This document shows, piece by piece, positions 36,719-44,850 of a DNA stretch of 64,000 nucleotides; the first letter of the stretch is position 1; each line of letters opens with the position of its first letter. The position numbers were made by a program, and so were the translations under genes. The notes below the pieces were generated by a model. The model was not told the origin of the DNA. It made no database searches and saw only the letters and a program-made list of their open reading frames with translations. Source of the stretch: UBA583 sp964429995 (GTDB lineage Archaea; Nanobdellota; Nanobdellia; Woesearchaeales; UBA583); the NCBI GenBank assembly GCA_964429995.1, contig CAYSDY010000001.1, positions 1 to 64,000 on the forward strand. Direction: 5' to 3'.

Positions 36719-36830
36719 TACTAAAAACTCCATAATTTAAAAAAGAACTATGTGATCCCTTAAAATATGGATGTTTTACAATACTATCTTCTAAAAAGCT
36801 TATGAAAAATGAAGTTTTTTTAGATGCTTA
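36719..36830 (+). repeat. dispersed intergenic repeat, copy C
   Basis: A more diverged copy with TACTAAAAACTCCATAATTT, GGATGTTTTACAATACTAT and a GAAGTTTTTTTAGATGCTTA end. It lies between cdc6 and the DJ-1/PfpI gene. Confidence 0.55.
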
Positions 36831-36932
36831 GTACATTAATAATAATTTTTTATAGAATAACCCACATTCTTTTAAAAATATAACTGTATTTTTTTAACAA
36901 AATTTATATATTGAATTCGCTTAACATAAGAT

Positions 36933-37481
36933 ATGATTAGAACTTTAATCATTGTTGCAAAAAAAAATTTTAGGGATGAAGAACTGTTATTTCCCAAAAG
37001 ATTGTTTGAAAGCAATAATTTTGATGTTACAGTCTGCTCTGAAGAAATAGGAACATGTGTTGGTGTTCTTGGAGCAACTGTTGAGGCAACAATAGAATTA
37101 TCACAGATTAATCCTGATGATTATGATGCTGTTGTACTTGTTGGAGGGTCAGGAAGTCTTACATTTATGAATAATGATTTTATGGGCAAGATCCTTGAAA
37201 AATTTAATGAATGTGAAAAAATTATTTCTGCTATATGTATTGCACCTAAAATACTTGGACATTTTGGAATTCTTAAAAATAGAAATTTTACAATATATAA
37301 TGAGAGTGAAACATTAAACGAAGAATTCAAATCTTTTAATGGGAATTATTTAAAACAAAATGTTGTTGTTGATAAAAATCTTATTACTGCTAATGGAGCA
37401 TGGGCAGCTGAAGAATTTTCAAAAACAATAATAGAAATACTCAAAGATAAGAAACTTGTTGAAAATTTGAAAAATAAGTAA
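36933..37481 (+). CDS. DJ-1/PfpI family protein
   Basis: A 182-residue class I glutamine-amidotransferase-like protein. The nucleophile-elbow cysteine sits in ISAICIAPKIL, an acidic residue early in the chain (about Glu18 in FRDEEL) matches the family's helper glutamate, and ANGAWAAEEF resembles the C-terminal segment. Members act as glyoxalases, chaperone-like deglycases or amidases; which one is not clear. It stands alone, directly before the direct-repeat-flanked island at 37490. Confidence 0.82.
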   Translation: MIRTLIIVAKKNFRDEELLFPKRLFESNNFDVTVCSEEIGTCVGVLGATVEATIELSQINPDDYDAVVLVGGSGSLTFMNNDFMGKILEKFNECEKIISAICIAPKILGHFGILKNRNFTIYNESETLNEEFKSFNGNYLKQNVVVDKNLITANGAWAAEEFSKTIIEILKDKKLVENLKNK

Positions 37482-37489
37482 ATTGCTAA

Positions 37490-37684
37490 TTTAAAAATAG
37501 TTGATTACTCATTGTAATTAACTCAACTAAATTTTCTTTGTAATAATTACAAGCATTTATAGTAATACTATTATCTTAATAACAATTAATTTTATATAAT
37601 TTTGCTCTGCCATTTATAACTCAAGGCAAAAATCCCAAATTTATAGTGTTCGAGCCTTATTAGTTTTGCCGTAAAAATAAATTA
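37490..37684 (+). repeat. 195-bp direct repeat, left copy
   Basis: Nearly identical to 39725-39919 in the same orientation, with differences only in a few bases near TGTTCGAGCC and GCCGTAA. It contains several stem-forming stretches: TTGTAATAATTACAA, ATAGTAATACTAT and GGCAAAA...TTTTGCC enclosing about 30 bases. The unit looks like a structured RNA gene or recombination site. The two copies bracket a three-gene cassette, and the repeat ends just before the cassette's TATA box. Confidence 0.85.
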
Positions 37685-37754
37685 ATTTTTTATTATTTAA
37701 TTAAAATAATCTATTGCAAGATAAATTTATATACTTATAAGTAGTAATGAAATC

Positions 37755-38846
37755 ATGACAGAAAAACCAATATTATATCCTCCAACAATAATTGGACACA
37801 TTACTAAAGATATTACTGATTTATTTAAGGAAAAAGTTAAAGGAAAAAATAGTGCTAAAGTTTATTTTGGATGTCAATTAAATGGAAGGCCTCATTTAGG
37901 AACTACAATCGGATTAATTTCATCATATGCTTTAGCTGATAAAATTCAAAAAAAATATTCAATCCCAACTGAAGTAGTTTTTAATGCTTTAGAAAATGGA
38001 CCTGCCGAAAAAAAAGAAGTAGGTGGAATATTATATCAAAGAATGTTGTGTGATACTCCATATCCTGAGGATACGGAAATGAGTGTAGCTGATTTTAATT
38101 TAGGATATTTTAGTAATTTAATGAATAAATTAACTTTACAATCTGGAATCCCACATACTATTGATTTTTATGAGAGTCTTCAATCTAAACCAATAGCAAG
38201 GCAAACATTATTAGATTTATTAGCAAGAGAAGATGAATTTGTTGATTTATTAAATCCTTCTGATGATAGACTTCGAGTAAGATTTAGATGTCCGATATGT
38301 AAATATGAAGAAAAACATTCTAAAACACTTAAAATTATTGAAAACAATCCAAGAAAATTATTAAGAATGCAAAGTTCTTGTTTTGAACATGGTAATTATG
38401 AAATAACTCTTTTACCAGACAACACCGATTTCGTTGATGTAAATACAATGGTTAGGAATGTAATGAAAGAAGCAACTGTAATTTCAGAATCAAAATCAGA
38501 TAACTTCTTTCCATTAATTGTTAAAGGAGCAGATTGGATGCATGCTGCAACATTAGTTTCAAATGCTTTAGAATTATTAGGATATTCTTATAGAGAAAGA
38601 CCTGAAAGAATTGCAACTCCAATGATTGAAGATTGGTCAAGTGCTAAATTTTCAAAATCTGTATATGTAAAAGCCGGAAGTTATGAAGGATTACCTGAAG
38701 AATTTGTTTCTTTACATGGTTTTTTAGATAAATTTGGAGAAGAAGGATTTCAAAAATTATATGAACATGTTTCATCTTGGGCAAATGACCCGAAAAAGTT
38801 TTATAGGAATTATAGTCTTGATTATTTATCGAGAGTATTTAATTAA
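37755..38846 (+). CDS. class I aminoacyl-tRNA-synthetase-like protein without an obvious anticodon-binding domain
   Basis: The 363-residue product has a class I synthetase core: NGRPHLGT (about 44-50) in place of HIGH and AKFSKS (about 297-302) in place of KMSKS, with a zinc-ribbon-like CPIC (about 179-182) and CFEH (about 214-217) between them. It resembles the catalytic half of class I LysRS most, but stops soon after KFSKS, so there is no room for a normal anticodon-binding domain. It may be a paralogue that aminoacylates an RNA or metabolite. It leads a cassette with two ASCH-like genes. TATA at about 37725-37733. Confidence 0.65.
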   Translation: MTEKPILYPPTIIGHITKDITDLFKEKVKGKNSAKVYFGCQLNGRPHLGTTIGLISSYALADKIQKKYSIPTEVVFNALENGPAEKKEVGGILYQRMLCDTPYPEDTEMSVADFNLGYFSNLMNKLTLQSGIPHTIDFYESLQSKPIARQTLLDLLAREDEFVDLLNPSDDRLRVRFRCPICKYEEKHSKTLKIIENNPRKLLRMQSSCFEHGNYEITLLPDNTDFVDVNTMVRNVMKEATVISESKSDNFFPLIVKGADWMHAATLVSNALELLGYSYRERPERIATPMIEDWSSAKFSKSVYVKAGSYEGLPEEFVSLHGFLDKFGEEGFQKLYEHVSSWANDPKKFYRNYSLDYLSRVFN

Positions 38847-38847
38847 A

Positions 38848-39306
38848 ATGTTTCAAGAAAATTTATTTAAAGAAGAAAAAAATTACATCATGAGCATTAA
38901 AGAAGGGTCTGCTAATGCTATATTTAATAATTTAAAACCACATGAATTTAGAAGAAGATTTGATAGTTATCAAGGAAAAGCAAGAATTTTTTTATATGTA
39001 ACTAAACCAACTGCTAAGATTATGGGAGAAATTATTTGTGAAACGCCAATTATAGGTTCTATTGATAAAATGATAGAATTATTAAGTGAAAATAAATATG
39101 ATACCGAAAATACACTTAGAAATTATTTATCTAATTCAAAAGAATCATTTGCATTACCAATAATATCAACTTGTAGATATGAAAATTCAATTCCTCTTTC
39201 AGAAATGAGAAATTTGTTTCCTAATTTTTTCCCACCAATGTCTTCACAAAGACTAGACTCAGAAAAATATAAAAATATATTAGAATTTTTATTAAATAGA
39301 AAATGA
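38848..39306 (+). CDS. ASCH/PUA-like domain protein
   Basis: A 152-residue protein whose core begins IMSIKEGSANAIFNNLKPHE with FRRRF following, the pattern of ASCH/PUA-like (COG4933-like) RNA-binding proteins: a MSIKP-type strand, a helix, then YEFRR, and the strand IFLYVTKPTAKIMGEI. The C-terminal 70 residues are helical. The ATG at 38848 directly follows the stop of the synthetase-like gene, with one base between them, so coupling is likely. A longer reading inside that gene is not credible. Function is inferred as RNA recognition. Confidence 0.65.
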   Translation: MFQENLFKEEKNYIMSIKEGSANAIFNNLKPHEFRRRFDSYQGKARIFLYVTKPTAKIMGEIICETPIIGSIDKMIELLSENKYDTENTLRNYLSNSKESFALPIISTCRYENSIPLSEMRNLFPNFFPPMSSQRLDSEKYKNILEFLLNRK

Positions 39307-39650
39307 AAACTTTTAATATGAAATTATTTGAAGAACCATTTAATAAGATTAAATCAGGTGAAAAAAAGATTGAATTAAGATTAAATGAAGATAAAAGAAA
39401 AGAAATTCGAATTGGAGATTTAATTGAGTTTACAAAATTGCCTGAAAAGAATGAAACTTTAACTGTTAAAGTAGTAGGTTTGACAACTTTTAATTCATTT
39501 TTAGATTTATTTACTTATATTAATTTAAACTTATTAGGCAAAGAAAATTTATCTATTGAAGATAGATTAAATAATATTCGTAAAATATACTCTGAAGAAA
39601 AAGAAAATGAATTTGGAGTTTTAGGAATATATATTGAGAAACAGCAATAA
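39303..39650 (+). CDS. ASCH domain protein (COG4043-like)
   Basis: A 115-residue single-domain protein. MKLFEEPFNKIKSGEKKIEL with RLNEDKRKEIRIGDLIEF following is the ASCH signature, here with the KTIELRLND-like stretch of the COG4043 group, and FGVLGIYIE is its last strand. Its ATG overlaps the stop of the previous gene (ATGA). ASCH domains bind RNA, and some act as RNA or nucleoside hydrolases. Two different ASCH/PUA proteins next to a synthetase-like enzyme suggest a common RNA substrate; this is inference. Confidence 0.75.
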   Translation: MKTFNMKLFEEPFNKIKSGEKKIELRLNEDKRKEIRIGDLIEFTKLPEKNETLTVKVVGLTTFNSFLDLFTYINLNLLGKENLSIEDRLNNIRKIYSEEKENEFGVLGIYIEKQQ

Positions 39651-39724
39651 TTAATAAATAAATTCTTGAAATTAAATAATTATTTATAAAAAATCTTAAT
39701 TAATTGTAATAATTAGACTATTCT

Positions 39725-39919
39725 TTTAAAAATAGTTGATTACTCATTGTAATTAACTCAACTAAATTTTCTTTGTAATAATTACAAGCATTTATAGTAA
39801 TACTATTATCTTAATAACAATTAATTTTATATAATTTTGCTCTGCCATTTATAACTCAAGGCAAAAATCCCAAATTTATAGTGTTTGGTCCTTATTAGTT
39901 TTGCAGGAAAAATAAATTA
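39725..39919 (+). repeat. 195-bp direct repeat, right copy
   Basis: Right partner of 37490-37684, offset 2235 bases. The main difference is TGTTTGGTCC for TGTTCGAGCC and GCAGGAAA for GCCGTAAA. The GGCAAAA/TTTTGC inner pairing is largely kept. Confidence 0.85.
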
Positions 39920-40084
39920 TTTAATCCTGATTTAACCATTTTATATATCATTAGTATTAACTCTTAATTTAGTTGCTTCTTCTACTAATCAAATCAATCA
40001 TTGACTCTTTTATATAACAATAGAAATGATTTTTCACTGTGGTTTCCTGAAATTATTTCGCTTAGTAAGATATTCCATTTTTCT

Positions 40085-40195
40085 TTAATTAAAAACTTTA
40101 TCATAAAGTTGTGAGAAAATGTCCGTATCAGTCATTTTTCTCCAGTATGCTTCATTTGGGGACTCAAATTTAGCATATTTCCATCCTAAATTCAT
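40085..40195 (-). pseudogene. 3' remnant of a decayed gene
   Basis: A 36-codon frame starting at an ATG and reading MNLGWKYAKFESPNEAYW and then RKMTDTDIFSQLYDKVFN looks strongly protein-like but has no promoter and no room for a full domain. The frame stays open without an ATG further upstream, across the relic on the other strand. A further protein-like scrap with in-frame stops follows down to about 39950. I do not recognise the family. It marks a decayed gene at the edge of the repeat-flanked island. Confidence 0.4.
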
Positions 40196-40519
40196 ATGAA
40201 GGGCATTATGAATCGAAAATAGATACAGAATTGAAAAAATTAAATATTGAGCATATTTACTGTATTGAAGATAATTCTGAACTCATAATTGAGAATTCTA
40301 AAATCATTAATACTTATGGAAACGTTTATTCTATATCAATTAAAAATCTTTTTGAAAAAAATTATTTAAAAATTTACTTTCTTATAAATAAAAGAAAATT
40401 GTTGATATTCTTGTTAAAAACTATAAAACTTTTGAAACACATAACTTTTTAAAGGGTTTTTAATTACTAATATACATAGATTGAATAGTTATTATCGATT
40501 CAAATTAAAAGAAAATGAA
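40174..40519 (+). pseudogene. frameshifted relic, family shared with 46051-46248
   Basis: Three successive frames give YESKIDTELKKLNIEHIYC and on to NLFEKN, then KKIVDILVKNYKTFETHNFL, then LNSYYRFKLKENE. The second and third parts match the relic at 46051-46248 (RIEKHNFLKDF...FNGYYQFKLKENK) in both protein and DNA, so a real gene family has decayed twice here. At least two frameshifts are needed. The 3' end runs into the L21e start. Function unknown. Confidence 0.55.
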
Positions 40520-40802
40520 AAGAATAGGTGGAAATAGAAGGAAGTCAAGATATAAGATGCAGAAATCTTTATCTGATAAGGGAAAACTGCACATTAAAAG
40601 GTTTTTACAAACTTTTGAAAATGGAGATAAGGTTTTATTAAAAGCTTACCCAAGTTACCATGCAGGATTATTCTGTTTAAGATTTTATGGAAAAATTGGA
40701 GAAGTTATATCTAAACAGGGAGAATGCTACAAGGTAGGAATTATGGATGGCAAAAAGAAGAAAACATTGGTAGTTCATCCTGTGCATATGCTAAATGCTT
40801 AA
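40515..40802 (+). CDS. rpl21e: ribosomal protein L21e
   Basis: A 95-residue large-subunit protein. It starts with a basic MKRIGGNRRKSRYK stretch, then has FENGDKVLLKAYPSYHAGLF, FYGKIGEVISKQGECYKVGI and ending KKTLVVHPVHMLN, the order of archaeal L21e. Length is normal. RpoF follows 53 bases later and then DUF655, the usual archaeal L21e-rpoF-DUF655 order, which supports all three assignments. Confidence 0.92.
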   Translation: MKRIGGNRRKSRYKMQKSLSDKGKLHIKRFLQTFENGDKVLLKAYPSYHAGLFCLRFYGKIGEVISKQGECYKVGIMDGKKKKTLVVHPVHMLNA

Positions 40803-40855
40803 ATAGATAAGTTTATAATTTATCAAATAAATATATTTTTATATTATTAAGAAAA

Positions 40856-41200
40856 ATGTCAAATTATGAAATATTGTCAACAGATGTTGCATCTAATTCA
40901 CAGGTTAGAGAAATAATTGCTCAAAAAGCAAAAAAGTATGAATTAACTTACAGGGAAGATAAAACTTTAGAATATCTTAACAAGTTTGCAAAATTATCTA
41001 TTGAAGATTTTAATACAGCATTAGGCGAACTTAGTGAATTGAATATTCCAAGAGTTGATAATATTCAGTTAATGAAGATACTTGACATAATGCCAGAAGA
41101 TGGTACACAGTTAAGAGCAATAGTTAGTCATAGTGGAACTATACTTGTTGATGATAATGTATCAAAAATTCTTGATGTTTTGAAACGTTATCGTAAATAA
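40856..41200 (+). CDS. rpoF: DNA-directed RNA polymerase subunit F (Rpo4)
   Basis: Rpo4 pairs with Rpo7 to form the polymerase stalk. The 114-residue product has the family pattern: a variable N-terminus, TLEYLNKFAKLS, a helical middle, then LMKILDIMPEDGTQLRAIV and a final ILDVLKRYRK. It is the middle gene of the L21e-rpoF-DUF655 set. A TATA-like ATTTATAAACTC lies upstream of the next gene, so the next gene may also be transcribed alone. Confidence 0.88.
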   Translation: MSNYEILSTDVASNSQVREIIAQKAKKYELTYREDKTLEYLNKFAKLSIEDFNTALGELSELNIPRVDNIQLMKILDIMPEDGTQLRAIVSHSGTILVDDNVSKILDVLKRYRK

Positions 41201-41243
41201 TTCTTAATAACATTTATAAACTCTATTATTGATTTATTTTATA

Positions 41244-41828
41244 ATGAAAATGGAAAGGACTAATAATAACAGGAACCTAGAAAATAAAAAACCAAATGTA
41301 ACTGAAGATTTTGCAATAGTTTTGGATGTTATAACAGCAAATAATGGTTTTGGTGTATCTTATACTGTACAGGCAATAGGTTTTAACACTTTTGTCCTGT
41401 TTGAACTTATACCTAAAAAAGGTGTTGATATTGATTCAGGAGAAAAAGTTTATATTGGTGATGGGAAAAGGGATAAAATCCAATATATAAAAAGAGTACT
41501 TTATTATGACAAGCTTAGCGGTTCTGCAAATTCTGAACTTTATTATGCATTACTTGATATAATAGATGAAAAGGAAGATTTTTTTGTAAATTTTTTCAAT
41601 ACAGCTGGTCCAATTTCATTAAGAAGACATGCATTAGAAATAATTGGAGGTATTGGAAAAAAACATTTAACATCTTTACTTGATATCAGAAATGAAAAAC
41701 CATTTGAAAGTTTTGAAGATATTAAGAAAAGATGTGTCTTTATACAAGAACCTAAAAAATTAATAGCTGATAGAATAGTTGATGAATTAAAAGGAACTGC
41801 TGATATGAAATTTTTTGTTAAAAAATAA
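41244..41828 (+). CDS. DUF655 nucleic-acid-binding protein
   Basis: A 194-residue member of COG1491: an OB-like N-terminal part (FAIVLDVITANN...GEKVYIGDGKRDKIQYIKR) and a C-terminal helix-hairpin-helix (LEIIGGIGKKHLTSLLD). It is almost always found beside rpoF and the dimethyladenosine transferase gene in archaea and is suspected of binding RNA or DNA. Start chosen at the ATG 41244 because of the TATA box ACATTTATAAAC at about 41211-41222; a TTG five codons upstream is in frame but unlikely. Confidence 0.88.
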   Translation: MKMERTNNNRNLENKKPNVTEDFAIVLDVITANNGFGVSYTVQAIGFNTFVLFELIPKKGVDIDSGEKVYIGDGKRDKIQYIKRVLYYDKLSGSANSELYYALLDIIDEKEDFFVNFFNTAGPISLRRHALEIIGGIGKKHLTSLLDIRNEKPFESFEDIKKRCVFIQEPKKLIADRIVDELKGTADMKFFVKK

Positions 41829-41852
41829 AAACCCTAACCTTTACTAAACTAT

Positions 41853-41895
41853 TGAACTTTTTGTTTTATAGATTTTTTACAAACTTCTATTACAA
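41853..41895 (+). repeat. fragment similar to the tail of the structured RNAs
   Basis: CTTTTTGTTTTATAGATTTTTT and the following ACTTCTATTA resemble the 3' flank of the RNAs at 23972 and 58045 (TTTTTGTTTTATAGGTTTTTT...CTCTAT). The stem part is missing. It may be a shared terminator or a relic of a third copy. Confidence 0.35.
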
Positions 41896-41899
41896 GCAA

Positions 41900-43339
41900 T
41901 CACGTGTTGCTTTTGGCTACTGTTGCTTTTTTCTTTTCATTTTTTAACATCACAAATACGTAATGTATAGGATTTTTTATTGAAGAACCTTTAAATGCCA
42001 ATACATCTTTTTCAATAATTTTTATAGGAATTCCTAAGTTTTTGTAATAATTCTCATTTGAATAATTTGGTGGTGATATTAATCCTTTTTGATTGTTAAA
42101 CCATTCTAATTGTGATGAAATGTAGGATGATTGAAGTTTTGAACTCTGTTTTTTAGACCAATCCTCTATTATGTTTTCTATTTGTTTGGTTTCATAATGT
42201 AATGAGTACAAAAATGTCAAAAGTACGAATAGAACTCTCTTTTTTCCATCTTTAAAGTCATTATTAAGCATATATGTTATAACTTCTGGAAATTTATCAA
42301 ATTCAACAAATTCAGATATTTCATATGTTTCTGAGTCTGAATAATCAGATAACATTCTTATTTTCTTATCAAATTGTGAAAATTTTTCAATATCTTTTTC
42401 GTATTTTAAAATCTTAACATTTTTATATATTTTATCTAATTCTTCTTCATCATTTTCTTCATAAGCTTTCAATAACAAAGAATCTGCATCACAACCATAT
42501 TGTGGATTATAAGATAAAAATTCAAAATCTTGCATTGTATCAGGAAAAACATTTGATGGAATGGCAAGAACTTTCTCAAATTCGGATATTTTTAAACTGT
42601 CTATTGGCACAGAAACTAACCCTGATTTTTCGTTAAATGAGTATGGTGCTCTAAATAGATGTCTTGATGTTATAAGAATTGTATCTATCTCTATAAGTTT
42701 TCTATAATTTAATATTTTCTTTCCATTTTTTTCAATAATCAAATCTTCAATGCTTATTGAGTACCTATTGCTTATCAATTCTATGCTATTATCCTCTTTT
42801 AATATTTCATCTATTATTTTGTCTTCTAATTCTCTCATTAAAAAATACGATATCTTTTGTGGTGCTTTTGGGAAGAGATCTTTGGTTAGACCTAAACCTA
42901 ATATGGAAGATGAAAAAGCTTTTGATGGAATTGCTATGTGAAAACCCTTGTTTCCAGAAAATTTGATTGAAACATTGAAAATGTTAAGTTTGTTTTTAAG
43001 ATAATCAATTATTATTACTGCAACTATTTTTGCATATTTAAAATCAACACCATCAAGATCTAATATAAGATCCCAACCTATCCTATTTTGATTTTTTTCT
43101 TCAGAACTAAGAGATGTTGAAAGTACTAATGGGTTTGCCCATAATTCTTCACTTATATGAAAAGATGTTGCACCACTTCTTACAAATTTATCTATATCGC
43201 TTTCATATTCTGCTATCTCAGGCCTTTTACCATAAAAAGTATCATATCTTACAGCAACTTCTCTATCTTTACAAAATTTTAATATTGCCTGTTTTACATC
43301 TTTTCTTGAATAGAAATCGATAATGATCTTTTTATCCAT
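41900..43339 (-). CDS. priS: fused archaeal primase (PriS-like with PriL C-terminal-like domain, cysteines missing)
   Basis: Synthesises primers for replication. The 479-residue product is longer than ordinary PriS. Residues about 1-300 are the catalytic AEP domain: WDLILDLDGVDFKYA with the metal aspartates and SGNKGFHIAIP with the catalytic histidine. Residues about 345-470 (KRVLFVLLTFLYSLHYE...SSQLEWFNNQKGLISPPNYS...IKNPIHYVF) resemble the PriL C-terminal domain, but the four iron-sulfur cysteines are absent, as described for fused DPANN primases. The ATG at 43339 is set by TATA-like ATATTTAAAT at about 43361-43371; no separate priL is in the window. Confidence 0.82.
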   Translation of the reverse strand: MDKKIIIDFYSRKDVKQAILKFCKDREVAVRYDTFYGKRPEIAEYESDIDKFVRSGATSFHISEELWANPLVLSTSLSSEEKNQNRIGWDLILDLDGVDFKYAKIVAVIIIDYLKNKLNIFNVSIKFSGNKGFHIAIPSKAFSSSILGLGLTKDLFPKAPQKISYFLMRELEDKIIDEILKEDNSIELISNRYSISIEDLIIEKNGKKILNYRKLIEIDTILITSRHLFRAPYSFNEKSGLVSVPIDSLKISEFEKVLAIPSNVFPDTMQDFEFLSYNPQYGCDADSLLLKAYEENDEEELDKIYKNVKILKYEKDIEKFSQFDKKIRMLSDYSDSETYEISEFVEFDKFPEVITYMLNNDFKDGKKRVLFVLLTFLYSLHYETKQIENIIEDWSKKQSSKLQSSYISSQLEWFNNQKGLISPPNYSNENYYKNLGIPIKIIEKDVLAFKGSSIKNPIHYVFVMLKNEKKKATVAKSNT

Positions 43340-43459
43340 AAAATGTTTATATCCTGCTTGATTTAAATATTTTTTCAACGATAATTAGAAAGCTTTAAAA
43401 AACCTTTTAAAAGTAGTTTTTAAGAAAATTTTATATATGAATTACATATCTTATTTATT

Positions 43460-44515
43460 ATGAAAATAATAGGATTAACTGGAACTAATGGAGCAGGAAA
43501 AAGTACTGTTGTTGATTATCTTGTAAAACAAAGGAATTTTGAATATTTTTCGGTTAGAGATTACTTAACTAAAGTATTGAATATTCAGGAGAAAGAGGCT
43601 AATAGGGATAATATGAGAGAACTTGCAAATACTTTAAGAAAAGAAAATGGTGGAGATTTTATAGTAAGAGAACTTTATAAAAATGCTCTTAGCATAGGAA
43701 AAGATTGTATAATAGAGAGTATAAGATGTAAAGGAGAAGTTGAATCACTTTATAAAATGGATGATTTTATATTACTTGCTGTTTGTGCTGATGAAAAAGT
43801 AAGGTTTGATAGGATTTTAAAAAGATCTAGCTCTACTGATAAAATTGATTATGAAACCTTTATAAAACAGGAAAAAAGTGAAATGAATAATTCTGACCCT
43901 TTTATGCAAAATCTTGAGTTTTGTATAAATAATTCAAACTTTATTATTGATAATAATTATGGTTTTGATGAACTTTATGCACAAATAGATTCTATATTAA
44001 AAGACATTGATAATTTAAGTAATATAGATAAGGGAGGAAAAAGATGTGATTATATAAGTTGGGATGAATACTTCATGGGACTTGCCCTATTTAGTGCTAA
44101 AAGAAGTAAAGATCCTTCAACACAAGTTGGAGCCTGCATTGTAAATGAGGAAAATAAGGTTGTAGGACTTGGTTATAATGGATTTCCTAAAGGGTGTGAT
44201 GATTCAAAACTGCCATGGGGCAGAGATGGAAGTTTCCTTAATACTAAATATCCATATGTTGTTCATGCAGAAGCAAATGCAATTTTAAATGCCATACATC
44301 CATTAACAAATTGTAAACTTTATGTTTCACTTTTCCCATGCAATAATTGTGCTAAACAAATAATTCAAAGTGGAATAAAAGAAGTAATATATCTTGAAGA
44401 TAAATATCATGATCTTGAAGAATCAATTGCATCAAGAATATTACTTAATACTGCAAAAATAAGGATAAGAAAATTTTATCCTAAGAATAAATCTTTATCA
44501 ATATCTTTTGAATGA
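43460..44515 (+). CDS. fusion of a P-loop nucleotide-kinase-like domain with dCMP deaminase
   Basis: The 351-residue product starts with a P-loop GTNGAGKST (7-15) and an AK/dephospho-CoA-kinase-like domain (about 1-185) containing VRFDRILKRSS. Residues about 195-345 are a dCMP deaminase: HAEANAI near 270 with the zinc histidine and catalytic glutamate, and FPCNNCA near 292-298 with the zinc cysteines. dCMP deamination leads to dUMP and dTTP. The kinase partner may phosphorylate a related nucleotide or regulate the deaminase. TATA at about 43427-43438. Upstream neighbour is primase, divergent. Confidence 0.87.
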   Translation: MKIIGLTGTNGAGKSTVVDYLVKQRNFEYFSVRDYLTKVLNIQEKEANRDNMRELANTLRKENGGDFIVRELYKNALSIGKDCIIESIRCKGEVESLYKMDDFILLAVCADEKVRFDRILKRSSSTDKIDYETFIKQEKSEMNNSDPFMQNLEFCINNSNFIIDNNYGFDELYAQIDSILKDIDNLSNIDKGGKRCDYISWDEYFMGLALFSAKRSKDPSTQVGACIVNEENKVVGLGYNGFPKGCDDSKLPWGRDGSFLNTKYPYVVHAEANAILNAIHPLTNCKLYVSLFPCNNCAKQIIQSGIKEVIYLEDKYHDLEESIASRILLNTAKIRIRKFYPKNKSLSISFE

Positions 44516-44524
44516 TTTTTTTAT

Positions 44525-44776
44525 TTAATCTTTTTTATCTAAATTTTCTATTTTTATACAACCTACAGGACACATTTCTACTATTTCTAATGCAGACTTA
44601 ATATTTTCATCAAAATAATCTTTTGTCATTTTTTCGTTTTTATAAGAACCAAAATCCTTAAGGATTGGAAAATCATCCTCTTCATTAATCTTAAAAAATA
44701 AATCACTAAGAGAACAACAAGCACAACAACCTATACATTCATCTCTTAAAAATGTTAATCTATATTTTTTGCTCAT
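44525..44776 (-). CDS. ferredoxin-like iron-sulfur protein
   Basis: An 83-residue protein with CIGCCACC near residue 15-22 and CPVGCIKIE near 69-77. Cys-x2-Cys-x2-Cys plus the later Cys-Pro fit one [4Fe-4S] cluster, and the extra cysteines may be structural. It resembles the short single-cluster archaeal ferredoxins that serve as electron carriers. It is convergent with the kinase-deaminase gene. No clear TATA box is seen; the redox partner is unknown. Confidence 0.8.
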   Translation of the reverse strand: MSKKYRLTFLRDECIGCCACCSLSDLFFKINEEDDFPILKDFGSYKNEKMTKDYFDENIKSALEIVEMCPVGCIKIENLDKKD

Positions 44777-44850
44777 ATATAAGTATGCAATAACTGTTCA
44801 TTAAAAAAATTAACGGATAAAATCTATTTTAAATGTTTTTAACATTAATT

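Noticed and set aside
35317..36932. A replication origin beside cdc6
   Set aside because: Spaces on both sides are short and I see no repeated origin-recognition box, only the dispersed repeat copy C. GC-skew over the genome would be needed.
37755..38846. Naming the synthetase-like gene as the cell's LysRS
   Set aside because: HIGH and KMSKS are both altered and the C-terminal anticodon-binding part seems missing. Without a search I cannot exclude it, but a specific name is not supported.
37490..39919. The 195-bp direct repeats as a CRISPR array
   Set aside because: There are only two copies, 2.2 kb apart, much longer than CRISPR repeats and enclosing protein genes. No cas gene is in the window.
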